Shown here: positions 11,558 to 19,711 of the stretch, in pieces
How the letters are laid out: the number at the start of each line of letters is the position of its first letter
Numbering within the stretch: the first letter of the stretch is position 1
Origin: Dysgonomonadaceae bacterium zrk40
GTDB taxonomy: Bacteria; Bacteroidota; Bacteroidia; Bacteroidales; Dysgonomonadaceae
Reading direction: 5' to 3'
Assembly: GCA_016916535.1 (NCBI GenBank)
Contig: CP070277.1
Span: 1 to 64,000 of the forward strand
DNA length: 64,000 nt
The notes under the pieces: model-generated
The model's input: the letters and a program-made list of their open reading frames with translations, nothing else
The model's database searches: none
What the model was told of the DNA's origin: nothing
Program-made: the position numbers and the translations under genes

Positions 11558-11916
11558 GCGTTCTCGCTCCTTCTTTTGTCGTTGAGGCCACCTTCACTCA
11601 GAGCCGCCGAAAACGGCTCGCAAACTTCTGGGTGGCCAGCGCAGCAGTCGCGGACCAGAAAACGCAGAGTTTCCTGCATGTGCTCGAGATTGGCGCGATA
11701 GATGATTGAGCGGCTCTGTCGGCGCGATATCACCCATCCTGCCCGTGAAAGCACCGCAAGATGTGCCGACATGGTGTTGTGCGGTACAGATAATTGACGC
11801 GCGATCTCCCCGGCAGGGAGCCCGTCGGGTTCATGGCGAACAAGGAGACGAAACGCCTCAAGACGGGTCTCTTGGGAAAGCGCGCTAAAACTCGCGGTGA
11901 CGATGCTTATTTCCAT
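11554..11916 (-). CDS. arsR: ArsR-family arsenic repressor
   Basis: This 120-residue winged-helix repressor starts at 11916 (MEISIVTASFSAL), where ArsR homology begins. A longer upstream frame exists but crosses the operator and has no homology. The C-terminal CCAGHPEVC cluster can bind As(III) and resembles the cysteine sites of alphaproteobacterial ArsR types. No ribosome site precedes the start, and the -10 box lies only 7 bases away, so the message is probably leaderless. Confidence 0.9.
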   Translation of the reverse strand: MEISIVTASFSALSQETRLEAFRLLVRHEPDGLPAGEIARQLSVPHNTMSAHLAVLSRAGWVISRRQSRSIIYRANLEHMQETLRFLVRDCCAGHPEVCEPFSAALSEGGLNDKRRSENA

Positions 11917-11917
11917 G

Positions 11918-11951
11918 TGTCCAATAATATGGACAAAATAAATACTGGCAA
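11918..11951 (-). promoter_or_regulatory. arsR operon promoter with overlapping operator
   Basis: On the minus strand TTGCCA (11951-11946) and TATTAT (11929-11924) are 16 bp apart. The perfect repeat TGTCCA-ATAATA-TGGACA (11918-11935) covers the -10, so bound ArsR would block RNA polymerase. The start codon begins 7 bases after the -10, implying leaderless transcription. Confidence 0.75.
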
Positions 11952-12528
11952 CCGAGTTTCGCCGATTATACGATCTGTCTTGCCCTGCCTGAAACCATCT
12001 TTGCCGAACTCGAAAATGGCGATATTTAGCCAAGAGTGACCGCGCTGGCAGCCTCCCTCAATCGGCCCGGTCTGTTCCTCTCCTATTCAGATTCTGTTTT
12101 TGACGAAGGACCCAATTTTCGTTTCGGGGGTGACCGTCTCCGTCGTGTTGTGTCGGGAATTTCCTCGCATCGAAGGAACAGAGCCCCTTTCGGATTCGCT
12201 GCGACAGGCCGTTTCGTGCTTTGTTGTCCATGCAGACTGTGTTCTTTGCCAGTATCGACACCCTGTTGCACAAAGCTGACGCGGGCTGCCATGGCGAAGG
12301 AATGTCCAGCCGTTGTTGTTTGCGAGCAATTGACGATGGGACTGTAAGGCCCGGGGTCTGTCAGCAACGTCTCCGTCCAAAAAAGACGGCTTCCACCTTC
12401 GGCGGACCCTCCGTCTTTTCCGGTCCTGCGCCGCCCTTCGCTTCGCTGCGGCCCTGAAGGGTGCAGTCATCCTCTTCCGGTGCTTCCTGGTGTCCCTGTC
12501 AATTCGATCAAACAACGGAGACATACCA
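11952..12528. other. Intergenic stretch with a hairpin ahead of the DUF736 gene
   Basis: No convincing gene was found in either strand. A perfect hairpin AAAAGACGG...CCGTCTTTT (12381-12419), followed by a short T run, could end upstream transcription or act as a leader structure. A CG-rich stretch and ACGGAGACATACC follow directly before the DUF736 start. The opening part probably carries divergent promoter DNA for the ars operon. Confidence 0.5.
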
Positions 12529-12849
12529 ATGGCAGACCTGATCAACTTCATCCGCTTCAACGACAACGGCACTTTGGAAGGCAACATCGCCGCACTGGAC
12601 TTCGACTTCGACATCACTGGCGAAGAGCTCAACAGCACGAACCCGAAGGCGCCTGTCTACCGCTTGTATGGCGTTTCCCCGCGAGGTCGGAAGATCGAGG
12701 TTGGCGGCATCTGGCGTCAGACGAACCAGAACGGTGAAGAGTACCTGCAGCTGACTGCTGCGACCCCGAGCCGGGCGTTCCGTGCAAACCTCGGAAAGTT
12801 TCCCGGCCAGGACGATGATGACCTCATGACCGTGATCCCCTGGAGCTAA
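12529..12849 (+). CDS. DUF736 plasmid protein
   Basis: This 106-residue soluble protein opens MADLINFIRFNDNGTLEG and contains a central region ending AFRANLGKFPGQ, matching the DUF736 family found on nearly all alphaproteobacterial conjugative plasmids and integrative elements. Its function is unknown. The ATG at 12529 was chosen over an upstream frame because ACGGAGACA lies at normal spacing. It is followed by a strong hairpin, so it is probably monocistronic. Confidence 0.85.
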   Translation: MADLINFIRFNDNGTLEGNIAALDFDFDITGEELNSTNPKAPVYRLYGVSPRGRKIEVGGIWRQTNQNGEEYLQLTAATPSRAFRANLGKFPGQDDDDLMTVIPWS

Positions 12850-12855
12850 GGCTCC

Positions 12856-12884
12856 ACCGGCGCGGCGGTATCCGCCGCGCCGGT
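12856..12884 (+). terminator. GC-rich hairpin after the DUF736 gene
   Basis: ACCGGCGCGGCGG and its exact complement form a 13-bp stem with a 3-base loop, 7 bp after the stop codon. No T run follows, so termination efficiency is uncertain. Confidence 0.6.
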
Positions 12885-13076
12885 TCTGGCAAATCCGCGC
12901 CGGCCTGAATAGTCCGCACTTGTGTCCCAGCCTCACACAAATTAAGTATCATGCATTGAGAAATGCCCGCCATTATCAAGTCAACGACCGATACCCGCGG
13001 GGGTGTCGTGGTTCATGACGGGCGTTGACGCATATAGACGAAGCACTATGTGGGCTTGAACAGCTGTCGCGAGAGA

Positions 13077-13508
13077 ATGACCAGAGACGAAATCATCAAA
13101 GGATTGGGCGCGCAACCGCATGACCCGTTTGTGTGGTTCGACGGACCACCCGTACTGGAGCAGATTCCGCCTGGTACAGTGGGCGTGAACTCAATCAAGA
13201 TTGTCAGTGTCATCGAGAACCGGCCGAGCCGGTATGTGAACCTGTTGCCCATGTTGCGCATGAGCCTGATCGGGCTGATCCATGATCCGCAGCTCGATGG
13301 CGGCATCCTGCCCCTCCAAATGCTTGCCGACCGTCTTGGCGTCAGCCGGTTTACGATCCCGCGCAACTGCGTTGTGCTCGAGGAAATGGGCCTCTTCTAT
13401 AAGGTCACGAAGAACGGTCGCTACGCTGTCGAGCCCGATACGGCGTTGGTCGTGTTTCATGACCTGTTCGTTCCGTTGCCAGCGAAACGGCTCCGCAGAG
13501 ACGACTGA
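13077..13508 (+). CDS. Winged-helix DNA-binding protein of unknown target
   Basis: This protein of about 143 residues has an N-terminal segment of unknown type and a C-terminal helix-turn-helix: MLADRLGVSRFTIPRNCVVLEEMGLF followed by a wing-like YKVTKNGRYAV. That is the layout of small replication or transfer regulators on plasmids. ATG 13077 follows GCGAGAG; an upstream GTG at 13050 is the alternative. It stands alone between the DUF736 gene and the Fic module, and no target is visible. Confidence 0.6.
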   Translation: MTRDEIIKGLGAQPHDPFVWFDGPPVLEQIPPGTVGVNSIKIVSVIENRPSRYVNLLPMLRMSLIGLIHDPQLDGGILPLQMLADRLGVSRFTIPRNCVVLEEMGLFYKVTKNGRYAVEPDTALVVFHDLFVPLPAKRLRRDD

Positions 13509-13567
13509 CGCACCCGATAGCCGGGTCAAACATATAAAAAACAAGAGAATTATTCTGCTGGTTCTGG

Positions 13568-13714
13568 TATAATGCGCGTGGTCAAGAGACCTATGCTGGA
13601 TCTATCGTCCAAGAGCGAGAGTGCATAGCAGGACCGTGCCGGTTCAAGGGTTGAGAGATTCCATGAAGACCAGCCTGACTGTAAAACCTCACCGATCTGA
13701 AGAAGGAAAAGACC
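13568..13714 (+). promoter_or_regulatory. Extended -10 promoter and structured leader of vbhA-fic
   Basis: TGGTATAAT (TATAAT at 13568-13573) is a good extended -10 with only a weak -35. The transcript would begin at about 13580 and carry a 135-base leader. That leader opens with hairpin GGTC-AAGA-GACC (13580-13591), and CTATGC...GCATAG (13591-13596 / 13623-13628) can form a second. GAAGGAAAAG precedes the vbhA start. Confidence 0.5.
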
Positions 13715-13924
13715 ATGGCGAGCACCCTTGAAAAGATGCGCATCTCCGATGCCGAGATGGAAAAGCGGCGCCGGCTGGTCAACAGCGCCGATCATTCCAA
13801 TGCCATGGAAGGCCTGAAGCGCGATCCTGCCACCGATCACATTTTCGAGGCTTTCATTCGTGGTGATATCGACGCCGATGATATCGACACCATGCTCGAT
13901 GAATTTCGCGCCGCCAACGGATGA
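13715..13924 (+). CDS. vbhA: VbhA-like antitoxin of a Fic toxin
   Basis: This 69-residue protein carries HSNAMEGLKRD near 28-38, with the class I Fic inhibitory pattern S/T-x-x-x-E-G/N (SNAMEG). The glutamate in that motif blocks ATP binding in the Fic active site. It overlaps the fic gene by 4 bp (ATGA), as expected for a VbhA/VbhT-type pair. The acidic C-terminus (DIDADDIDTML) resembles the antitoxin_VbhA family. Confidence 0.85.
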   Translation: MASTLEKMRISDAEMEKRRRLVNSADHSNAMEGLKRDPATDHIFEAFIRGDIDADDIDTMLDEFRAANG

Positions 13925-14835
13925 CGAACTACACCTACGAAAACGGCACCCTCAAGAACATCTATGGCATAACCGATGCTGACAAGCTGTCAGCTGTGGA
14001 GGCCGAACGCGTTGCTGCTCGTTTGGTTACCCTGCAATTTGGCGCCGGCCCGGCCCCGACATTCGATGGCCAATACTTGAAGGGTTTACATCAGCACCTC
14101 TTCGAGAAGGTCTACGAATGGGCCGGGCGAACCCGCGATGAGCTGGTTCAGCTTTCTGATGGCACTGTCGCGACCATGCCGACCATGCAGAAGATCGACG
14201 GTGAGCAATTTGCGATTGGCCCGGCCATTTCCAGCGCACTGGACCGGTTTTCCGAGGACCTGCGCGGTCAGAACTTCCTGCGCGGCCTGGACCGAGAGAC
14301 GTTTGCCGACCAGGCGGCAGGCTATTTCAATCGGCTCAACTCGATTCATCCGTTTCGCGAAGGCAATGGCCGGACGCAGAGGGCGTTCATGATCGCGCTG
14401 GCGAAGAACGCCGGTCACGAACTGAGCTTCGATGTCGTGTCGGCCGAGCGCATGGCGCAGGCCAGCATTGCCGGTCATGAACGCGGCGATGTCGATGCTT
14501 TCAAGCGAATGTTCCGCGAGATTTCTGATCCGGAACGCGTGCAGGCGTTGGAGAAGGCACAGAATTTCCTGACCTCGCAAGGCTTTGACTGGCAAAATCG
14601 CTATATGGCAACGACCGAGCCTGGCCGCCGCTATGATGGCGTTCTGGTCGGGGTCGGTGGCTCGGATTTCATGATGCATGACAAGCAGAATATTCTCGTC
14701 GGCAAGACAAAGGACCTGCCAAGGCCTCTGCCCGAGCAAGGGCAGCATGTGACGTTCGAAACGCCACAGAAGACCCCTGCGAACGCCCGAGAGAGTAGGG
14801 GGCGTGACGACGACTTTGGGCACGGCCTCAGCTAA
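13921..14835 (+). CDS. Fic-domain AMP-transferase toxin (VbhT/FicT-like)
   Basis: This 304-residue protein contains a Fic domain with the catalytic motif HPFREGNGRTQR (H-x-F-x-E-G-N-G-R-x-x-R) near residues 142-153. Glu replaces the common Asp. Fic toxins transfer AMP from ATP to targets such as gyrase and topoisomerase IV. The domain order, Fic core then a C-terminal region with GVLVGVGGSDFMMHD, resembles VbhT. VbhT also has a BID secretion signal, and this protein is too short for a full one. With vbhA it forms an addiction module. Confidence 0.88.
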   Translation: MTNYTYENGTLKNIYGITDADKLSAVEAERVAARLVTLQFGAGPAPTFDGQYLKGLHQHLFEKVYEWAGRTRDELVQLSDGTVATMPTMQKIDGEQFAIGPAISSALDRFSEDLRGQNFLRGLDRETFADQAAGYFNRLNSIHPFREGNGRTQRAFMIALAKNAGHELSFDVVSAERMAQASIAGHERGDVDAFKRMFREISDPERVQALEKAQNFLTSQGFDWQNRYMATTEPGRRYDGVLVGVGGSDFMMHDKQNILVGKTKDLPRPLPEQGQHVTFETPQKTPANARESRGRDDDFGHGLS

Positions 14836-14900
14836 AATCCCATCTTCGCGGTCTCGCTGCGTAGATTGCCGGCTGGACGCCGGATTCGGTCGCGGCCCTT

Positions 14901-14921
14901 GGGAACGCGGTTCTCTTTTTT
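14901..14921 (+). terminator. Rho-independent terminator downstream of fic
   Basis: GGGAAC-GCG-GTTCTC forms a 6-bp stem (one G-T pair) followed by six T residues, about 65 bp after the fic stop. Confidence 0.65.
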
Positions 14922-14972
14922 ATCTGCCGGGATAGCGTACGGCTCCTTGGTCAGCGTCAATGACGAACGGTT

Positions 14973-16338
14973 CCCCCATGTGTGGACGGCCCGTGGAATG
15001 CAAGACTTTATTTATGTTGGCGGCCAATAAGGTTCACTCATGTGTCCGGCCTTTTATCGCAGCTCATATGCTGCTGGCCCTGATGAAGTCCGCAGACGGA
15101 TTGCCAATCAATTTTGCGCGCTCGAGGCGCTGGGGGCACCTAGGCTTTCATCCATCCCCGGCCAAACCGGTTCGCCATCACAACTCAGTCCTTCATTCCA
15201 CCGCCCGGCCGGTGATGGCCGAACGGGATTCCCTCAGGCCGTTGCCGGCCGATACACTTCCTCCCGTCTGAGAATAGCCCACGCAATGCGCGCGGTTTTG
15301 TTGGCGATCGCCACGGACACTAGCCTTGCAGGTCTGCGATCCAGCAACCGTGCGATCCACGGAAATGAAGATGCGTCGAGGCGGGCTCGCCGAACAACCG
15401 CAGTCGCTCCGACCACCAGCAATCGCCTGATGGTTCGATCTCCCTGCTTGCTGATCCGGCCGAGCCGTTCTTTCCCGCCACTGCTGTTCTGTCGCGGCGT
15501 CAGACCGAGCCAGGCCGCGAATTGCCGTGCCGATCTGAATTCCGCAGCATCCCCAACCGAAGCGGCGATAGCCGCCGCCGTCAGTGAACCTACGCCAGGG
15601 ATGGTCATCAAGCGACGGGCGGCCGCGTCGCTCCTGCACCACGCAATGATAATGCGATCCAACTCGGCAATCTTCTGACTGAGTTCCTGTAGCTGGTTTC
15701 GAATGTGTTCCAGCGCCTGCACTGCTGGCGCGGGTAGCTCATCCCTTGCCGCATGCAGCGCTTCGAGCGCGGTCTTCACGCCCATCGCTCCTTGCGGAGC
15801 AATAATGCCAAATTCCGCGAGGTGGCCACGGAGAGCATTGATGAGCGCAGTTCGGTGACGAACGAGTAGATCTCGCGTCTTGTGTTGCATTAGCAGTGCT
15901 TGCCGCTCGCAGCTCTTGATCGGCACGAAACGCATCGTAGGGCGTGTGACCGCTTCGCAGATCGCCTCGGCGTCTGCAGCATCGTTCTTCCCGCGTTTGA
16001 CATAGGGCTTCACATATACTGGCGGCATCAGCTTGACCTCGAAGCCCAACTTGCCGAGTTCTCGCGCCCAGAAATGAGAAGTCGAGCAGGCTTCCATACC
16101 GACTAGGCAACGCGGGATCTGTTCAAAGAATTGCAGCAACTGATTTCGGCGGAGTTGGCGGCGAGCAACGACACACCCAGTGTCATCAACGGCATGTATC
16201 TGAAAAACGTTCTTGGCCAGATCAAGACCAACGACAGCGATATTCTCTAAAGACATGGTGCGGTTCCTTTGAATTGCTGGAGCGCGGTGATCGTATCATC
16301 TCGCGCTGCGGTTTCGGAGGGCCGTCCACACCATCAAT
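14973..16338 (-). mobile_element. IS110-family (IS1111-group) insertion sequence
   Basis: A complete IS110-type transposase (15234-16256) is flanked by a perfect 13-bp subterminal inverted repeat: GTGTGGACGGCCC at 14980-14992 and its complement at 16319-16331. Subterminal repeats a few bases inside the ends are the mark of the IS1111 group, so the outer limits given are approximate. About 240 non-coding bases lie between the transposase stop and the distal repeat, where IS1111-type elements are reported to encode the guide (bridge) RNA. No target duplication is expected in this family. Confidence 0.8.
15234..16256 (-). CDS. IS110-family transposase (DEDD recombinase)
   Basis: This 340-residue recombinase has a RuvC-like N-terminal domain with acidic residues in GLDLAKNVF (D11), GMEACSTSH (E near 54) and GKNDAADAEAI (D near 90). 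A C-terminal transposase_20 domain carries TIPGVGSLTAAAIAA and the catalytic serine region near RQNSSGGKE. No frameshift or stop was seen, so it may be active. Other IS110 enzymes recombine donor and target DNA with an element-encoded RNA. Confidence 0.92.
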   Translation of the reverse strand: MSLENIAVVGLDLAKNVFQIHAVDDTGCVVARRQLRRNQLLQFFEQIPRCLVGMEACSTSHFWARELGKLGFEVKLMPPVYVKPYVKRGKNDAADAEAICEAVTRPTMRFVPIKSCERQALLMQHKTRDLLVRHRTALINALRGHLAEFGIIAPQGAMGVKTALEALHAARDELPAPAVQALEHIRNQLQELSQKIAELDRIIIAWCRSDAAARRLMTIPGVGSLTAAAIAASVGDAAEFRSARQFAAWLGLTPRQNSSGGKERLGRISKQGDRTIRRLLVVGATAVVRRARLDASSFPWIARLLDRRPARLVSVAIANKTARIAWAILRREEVYRPATA

Positions 16339-16441
16339 TTTGCCGCAGTCCTGCGGGCAGCAACTAAATCGGCACCCCCATTCACCAGCCTTGCCGGTCG
16401 CTTCGCGATCATTGACGCCGGCCTGCGATCACCCGTGGCCG

Positions 16442-16469
16442 GTTTCCGTCAACAAAAGGAGACGGAAAC
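16442..16469 (+). promoter_or_regulatory. Hairpin holding the ribosome site, abutting the start codon
   Basis: GTTTCCGTC and GACGGAAAC form a perfect 9-bp stem around the loop AACAAAAGGA. The AAGGA ribosome site is in the loop and the ATG begins on the very next base. The same layout recurs ahead of genes at 56418, 58506, 60711 and 61454. Confidence 0.6.
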
Positions 16470-16643
16470 ATGACGACTATCGATCAGATCAACGAACTTC
16501 GCGCCGAGCTGATGAACTGCGACTTCTCGAAAGTCGAACGGCGGGATGCTGAAGCAGAACTTGAAAAGCTGGAGGCGCAGGCAGTGGCAGAGGAGCTGCA
16601 GTTTGAGCAGGACATGGCAGCCTGGAACGCTGACCTGGAATGA
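16470..16643 (+). CDS. Small acidic coiled-coil protein (57 residues)
   Basis: The product is almost entirely charged helix: MTTIDQINELRAELMNC, then repeated E/A/L heptad-like spacing with ERRDAEAELEKLEAQAVAEE. It ends with tryptophan and NADLE. No family is recognised. The start is supported by the AAGGA site in the leader hairpin and by a perfect terminator-like stem 9 bp after the stop. Small proteins of this kind are common in the backbone of alphaproteobacterial plasmids. Confidence 0.55.
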   Translation: MTTIDQINELRAELMNCDFSKVERRDAEAELEKLEAQAVAEELQFEQDMAAWNADLE

Positions 16644-16652
16644 GGTCAGTTT

Positions 16653-16675
16653 CAGGAAGGCTTTCAGCCTTCCTG
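16653..16675 (+). terminator. 9-bp hairpin after the small coiled-coil gene
   Basis: CAGGAAGGC-TTTCA-GCCTTCCTG is a perfect stem followed by the pyrimidine-rich TTCTCT. Confidence 0.6.
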
Positions 16676-16822
16676 TTCTCTAGCCGACACCCGAAAAGCC
16701 GAATATTTTGAGCGCTGAAGCCGCTATTCCGTGCGCCAGTTCAAAAAAGAAAGCTCGAAGCCAGGAATACCATTGAACCGACAAATCGAGCATTGCTGCA
16801 TGAACAGGTGACATGAGCAGGC

Positions 16823-16864
16823 TGTGACTTATAGTTTGCAATTTAGTCCAGTGTGACCTATAGT
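16823..16864 (+). promoter_or_regulatory. Promoter of the RelE/Xre module with direct repeats
   Basis: TTGCAA (16836-16841) and TATAGT (16859-16864) are 17 bp apart. TGTGACYTATAGT occurs twice (16823-16835 and 16852-16864). The second copy covers the -10, as expected for autorepression by the Xre antitoxin. Only 6 bases separate the -10 from the toxin ATG, so the message may be leaderless. Confidence 0.65.
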
Positions 16865-16870
16865 AGGCAT

Positions 16871-17167
16871 ATGGTCGAGTTAATCAAAACGGCAACATTT
16901 GATCACTGGCTTTCGAGCCTGAAGGATCGAACTGTGGCCGCAAAGGTCGCCGCCCGCCTCGTGCGACTTTCAATGGGCAATCCCGGTGATGTGGAGCCCG
17001 TGGGGTCGGGGATTTCCGAGCTCCGAATTCACTACGGCAAGGGATATCGAGTTTACTATATGAGGCGCGGCGAGTTGATTATCGTTTTGCTTTGCGGTGG
17101 CGACAAGTCGACGCAGAAAAAGGACATCAAGGCCGCAAAAATGCTGGCCGACGAATGGAAGGATTGA
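16871..17167 (+). CDS. RelE/HigB-type toxin (addiction module killer)
   Basis: This 98-residue protein matches the putative addiction-module killer branch of RelE/ParE toxins: FDHWLSSLKDRTVAAKVAARL at the N-terminus, and a C-terminal YGKGYRVYYMRRG then CGGDKSTQKKDIKAAK. Relatives cleave mRNA at the ribosome. The start at 16871 fits the family; a longer frame only crosses the promoter. It is followed after 4 bp by its antitoxin, so the order is toxin first. Confidence 0.85.
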   Translation: MVELIKTATFDHWLSSLKDRTVAAKVAARLVRLSMGNPGDVEPVGSGISELRIHYGKGYRVYYMRRGELIIVLLCGGDKSTQKKDIKAAKMLADEWKD

Positions 17168-17171
17168 AACT

Positions 17172-17513
17172 ATGGCAAAGGAAGTTTTTAGCCGTTTCGA
17201 TGCGGCCGATTACCTGAAAACCAACGAAGACATTGCGGCCTTCCTGGATGCCGCGATGGAAGAAGGCGGAGACGATCCTGAATATATCGCTGTCGTTCTT
17301 GGAACCATTGCGCGGTCGCGCAATATGAGCCAGCTGGCGCGTGACACCGGGCTTTCTCGGGAAGGTCTTTCACGCGCGCTGTCCGGCAACGGAAATCCGA
17401 CAATGGCAACCTTGATGAAAGTGGCCAAAGCGCTCGATCTTAAAATTCAGGTTGTTGCAGCACCGTCTGCAGGGGCAGCTTCGAGCGCTTCAGAACATCG
17501 AGCCGCTTCCTAA
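17172..17513 (+). CDS. Xre-family antitoxin partnering the RelE-type toxin
   Basis: This 113-residue protein has an N-terminal segment (SRFDAADYLKTNEDIAAFLDAAMEE) characteristic of the addiction-module antidote family. A helix-turn-helix follows, with MSQLARDTGLSREGLSRALS and NPTMATLMKVAKALDL. It should neutralise the toxin and repress the operon through the direct repeats at 16823-16864. The last 15 residues are low-complexity Ala/Ser. Confidence 0.85.
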   Translation: MAKEVFSRFDAADYLKTNEDIAAFLDAAMEEGGDDPEYIAVVLGTIARSRNMSQLARDTGLSREGLSRALSGNGNPTMATLMKVAKALDLKIQVVAAPSAGAASSASEHRAAS

Positions 17514-17591
17514 GTGTAGTTCGGCCGACCTGCAGCGCGGAAGGCCGTTTGATGCCTGTTGATGGCGTGACCACCGTGCGTGAACCACTGG

Positions 17592-17843
17592 TCAGTCGCG
17601 GTAGCCACGCTTGCGCTTGCTTTGCTCCAGAATGGCGAGTGCGTCATGGGCCTGTCCGGCCGAGGTGAACCAATCGAGCTTCAGCTGACCGCTGGTCCCG
17701 ATCCGGCCCCAGCGGCGCACAAGGCACCAGTCTCCGAACAGGCCGCCCTCAATGCTGAGATGATAGAACCGCCACTTATTCGTGGCCGGCTCGATGCGGC
17801 GCAGGAGCACTTCAGTCGGGAAAAGATCAAGCTGTCCCAGCAT
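17592..17843 (-). CDS. WGR-domain protein
   Basis: This 83-residue protein is a single WGR domain, with the motif VRRWGRIGTSGQ near residues 42-53 and a typical RRIEPATNKWRFYHLSIE strand pattern. WGR domains bind nucleic acid in eukaryotic PARPs. Single-domain versions are common beside transfer genes on alphaproteobacterial plasmids, and their job is unknown. It follows the coupling protein gene by 2 bp and ends the minus-strand transfer operon. Confidence 0.8.
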   Translation of the reverse strand: MLGQLDLFPTEVLLRRIEPATNKWRFYHLSIEGGLFGDWCLVRRWGRIGTSGQLKLDWFTSAGQAHDALAILEQSKRKRGYRD

Positions 17844-17845
17844 CT

Positions 17846-19711
17846 TCAGATCCCCGGCAGTTGCCCGTCGAACAGGTCGTGCGTGTCGCCTTCTATCATC
17901 GCTGTGTTCCTGGGCGTGTCGACCGGATCCATTCCCTTGAGAACGTCAATGGCCTCTTTCGGATAGTTTGCGTCACTGTCCGTCTGACCGGTCTCAGTAT
18001 CGTCGTCAGTCGTGAAACCTTCAAGTCGGCTGGCGGTGATAAGGTCGAGGGTCCATTGCGCTGGCGCTTGGGCATCGCGCGCATGCGGGAGGGTGGTATA
18101 GGGAACGCGCACCTTGTAGACGTCCTCGCCAACGCCGGTGACGAGGACATCGATACCGTTCTTGCGAGGCCCGAGCTGCGTCTCGAATTCGGAACGCTCA
18201 ATCGTGTTCTCGCGCCGCTCGTCGCGCACCCATTCCAGCCCGTTTCCACGTGGCTCACGACGGTTATAGACCACGGTGGCCTGACCGACATCGCTTTCAA
18301 GTCGCTGCGCGGTCGGTCCCGAATTCACTTTGGCGATGATCTTTGTTCCGACGATCGACATCCACGCGTCGGCGCGTTCGCGCCCATAGGTGTCACGGAT
18401 CTGTGCAATATCCTGCACGCCGAGACACACGCAAACCCCCTTCGATCGTCCGATATCCAGTAGCGCGGAAAACCGGCTGATCTTCGGCAGTTGGGCAAAC
18501 TCATCCACGAAAAACCAGATGCGACGGAGCTTGGCATCGCCAAGTTCCGGATCGGACACGATGCCGGAGGCAATGGTAAGAAACGCGCTGATCCAGCCGT
18601 CAGATTGGTCAGAAAACCGGCCAGACTTCTGCAGGATGACGGTGCGCCGATCTGTTTTGTAGAGCAGCCAGTCGCGCAACGAAAAACGTTCCAGACCTTC
18701 ATAATTCGCCCACGCCGTTGCCAGCAGACGCAGCGTGTTCGTATCAGCGGTGAGCGTCGAAAGCGTCGAGGCGACTTGTCGATAGTCAGCATCCAGAAAG
18801 CGAACCGCGTCGGGGTGATAGCGATGCGCGACCTCAAGAAGTTCAAGGTGGTCACGGCGCGTCTCTGCTACCAGATCGGCCCACGTCCACCTTCCGGGGT
18901 TCTCATGCATAAGGCGTATGGTGCACGCGGCCAGCACGGCACGGGCCGAGTTGGAAAAGAACCGATCTCTTGATTCAGGGATCAGTCGCGTGGCCAGCTC
19001 AACGGCATCCTCTGCAATGCGCAGATCCTTGGCGATATCCCAAACATGGGAACGCCGATCCTGTGGAGCGATGATGATTGGCTGCACCCTGGAACCATCT
19101 CCCTTGTCCGTTGGAGGCAGCTTCTCGGTAAAGTCTCCCTTGATATCGAAGACGAGAACCTTGTCATGTCGCGCGATTGCAGAGACGATCAGCCCGATCA
19201 TGGTCTGTGTCTTGCCGCCGCCAATGGAGCCAAAGATGATGAAGTGTCGCACCTCGCGTTCGAGCGCCAGCCGCCATCCATTGAACCAATGAAGGCCGTC
19301 CCTCTTGTCGATCTTTTCGGCTTTTGCGGCTCGTAGCAGTTCGGGCATGCCTGCGACGGTCCGGCCGGACTTGATCCATTTATCCGGTGGCATGAGGAAG
19401 GCAATATAGCCGCCGATCGCAATGGCAAGGTTTCCTGCCACAAGCATGGCAGCCAACAACCATTGCAGTTTAGCCAGATCGGCCGGGACGTAGCCGAGTG
19501 CCTGAATGAAGTGACTTCGGCAAAGATCGGAGGACCAGAATGTGAGGCAGTCGATCGCCTGCGAAACTGATAGGCGGTAGGCCGATCCGTTCGGGGCGTT
19601 CCATGAACGAAGCGCAAAAAAACAAACCCAGACAAGTGCCGAGATGCCCACAAGGAAGAGACCGGCATAGAGCAGAATAGCAAATTCGGAACGTCTGGGT
19701 TTGGTGATCAT
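17846..19711 (-). CDS. Type IV coupling protein (VirD4/TraD-type DNA-pumping ATPase)
   Basis: This 621-residue membrane ATPase has two transmembrane segments (about 11-33 and 84-106). A Walker A GSIGGGKT follows at 161-168, then DIKGDF, and a Walker B WFFVDEFAQLPK near 397. It couples the relaxase-DNA complex to the secretion channel. Its start overlaps the traD stop by 4 bp. It resembles the TraD/TraG enzymes found with MOBQ relaxases rather than the DotL/TrbC type that usually goes with type IVB systems, so the module looks composite. Confidence 0.88.
   Translation of the reverse strand: MITKPRRSEFAILLYAGLFLVGISALVWVCFFALRSWNAPNGSAYRLSVSQAIDCLTFWSSDLCRSHFIQALGYVPADLAKLQWLLAAMLVAGNLAIAIGGYIAFLMPPDKWIKSGRTVAGMPELLRAAKAEKIDKRDGLHWFNGWRLALEREVRHFIIFGSIGGGKTQTMIGLIVSAIARHDKVLVFDIKGDFTEKLPPTDKGDGSRVQPIIIAPQDRRSHVWDIAKDLRIAEDAVELATRLIPESRDRFFSNSARAVLAACTIRLMHENPGRWTWADLVAETRRDHLELLEVAHRYHPDAVRFLDADYRQVASTLSTLTADTNTLRLLATAWANYEGLERFSLRDWLLYKTDRRTVILQKSGRFSDQSDGWISAFLTIASGIVSDPELGDAKLRRIWFFVDEFAQLPKISRFSALLDIGRSKGVCVCLGVQDIAQIRDTYGRERADAWMSIVGTKIIAKVNSGPTAQRLESDVGQATVVYNRREPRGNGLEWVRDERRENTIERSEFETQLGPRKNGIDVLVTGVGEDVYKVRVPYTTLPHARDAQAPAQWTLDLITASRLEGFTTDDDTETGQTDSDANYPKEAIDVLKGMDPVDTPRNTAMIEGDTHDLFDGQLPGI

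Noticed and set aside
13580-13660. tRNA-like look of the vbhA leader (GGTTCAAGGG)
   Set aside because: No acceptor stem or anticodon arm can be folded; better explained as a structured leader.
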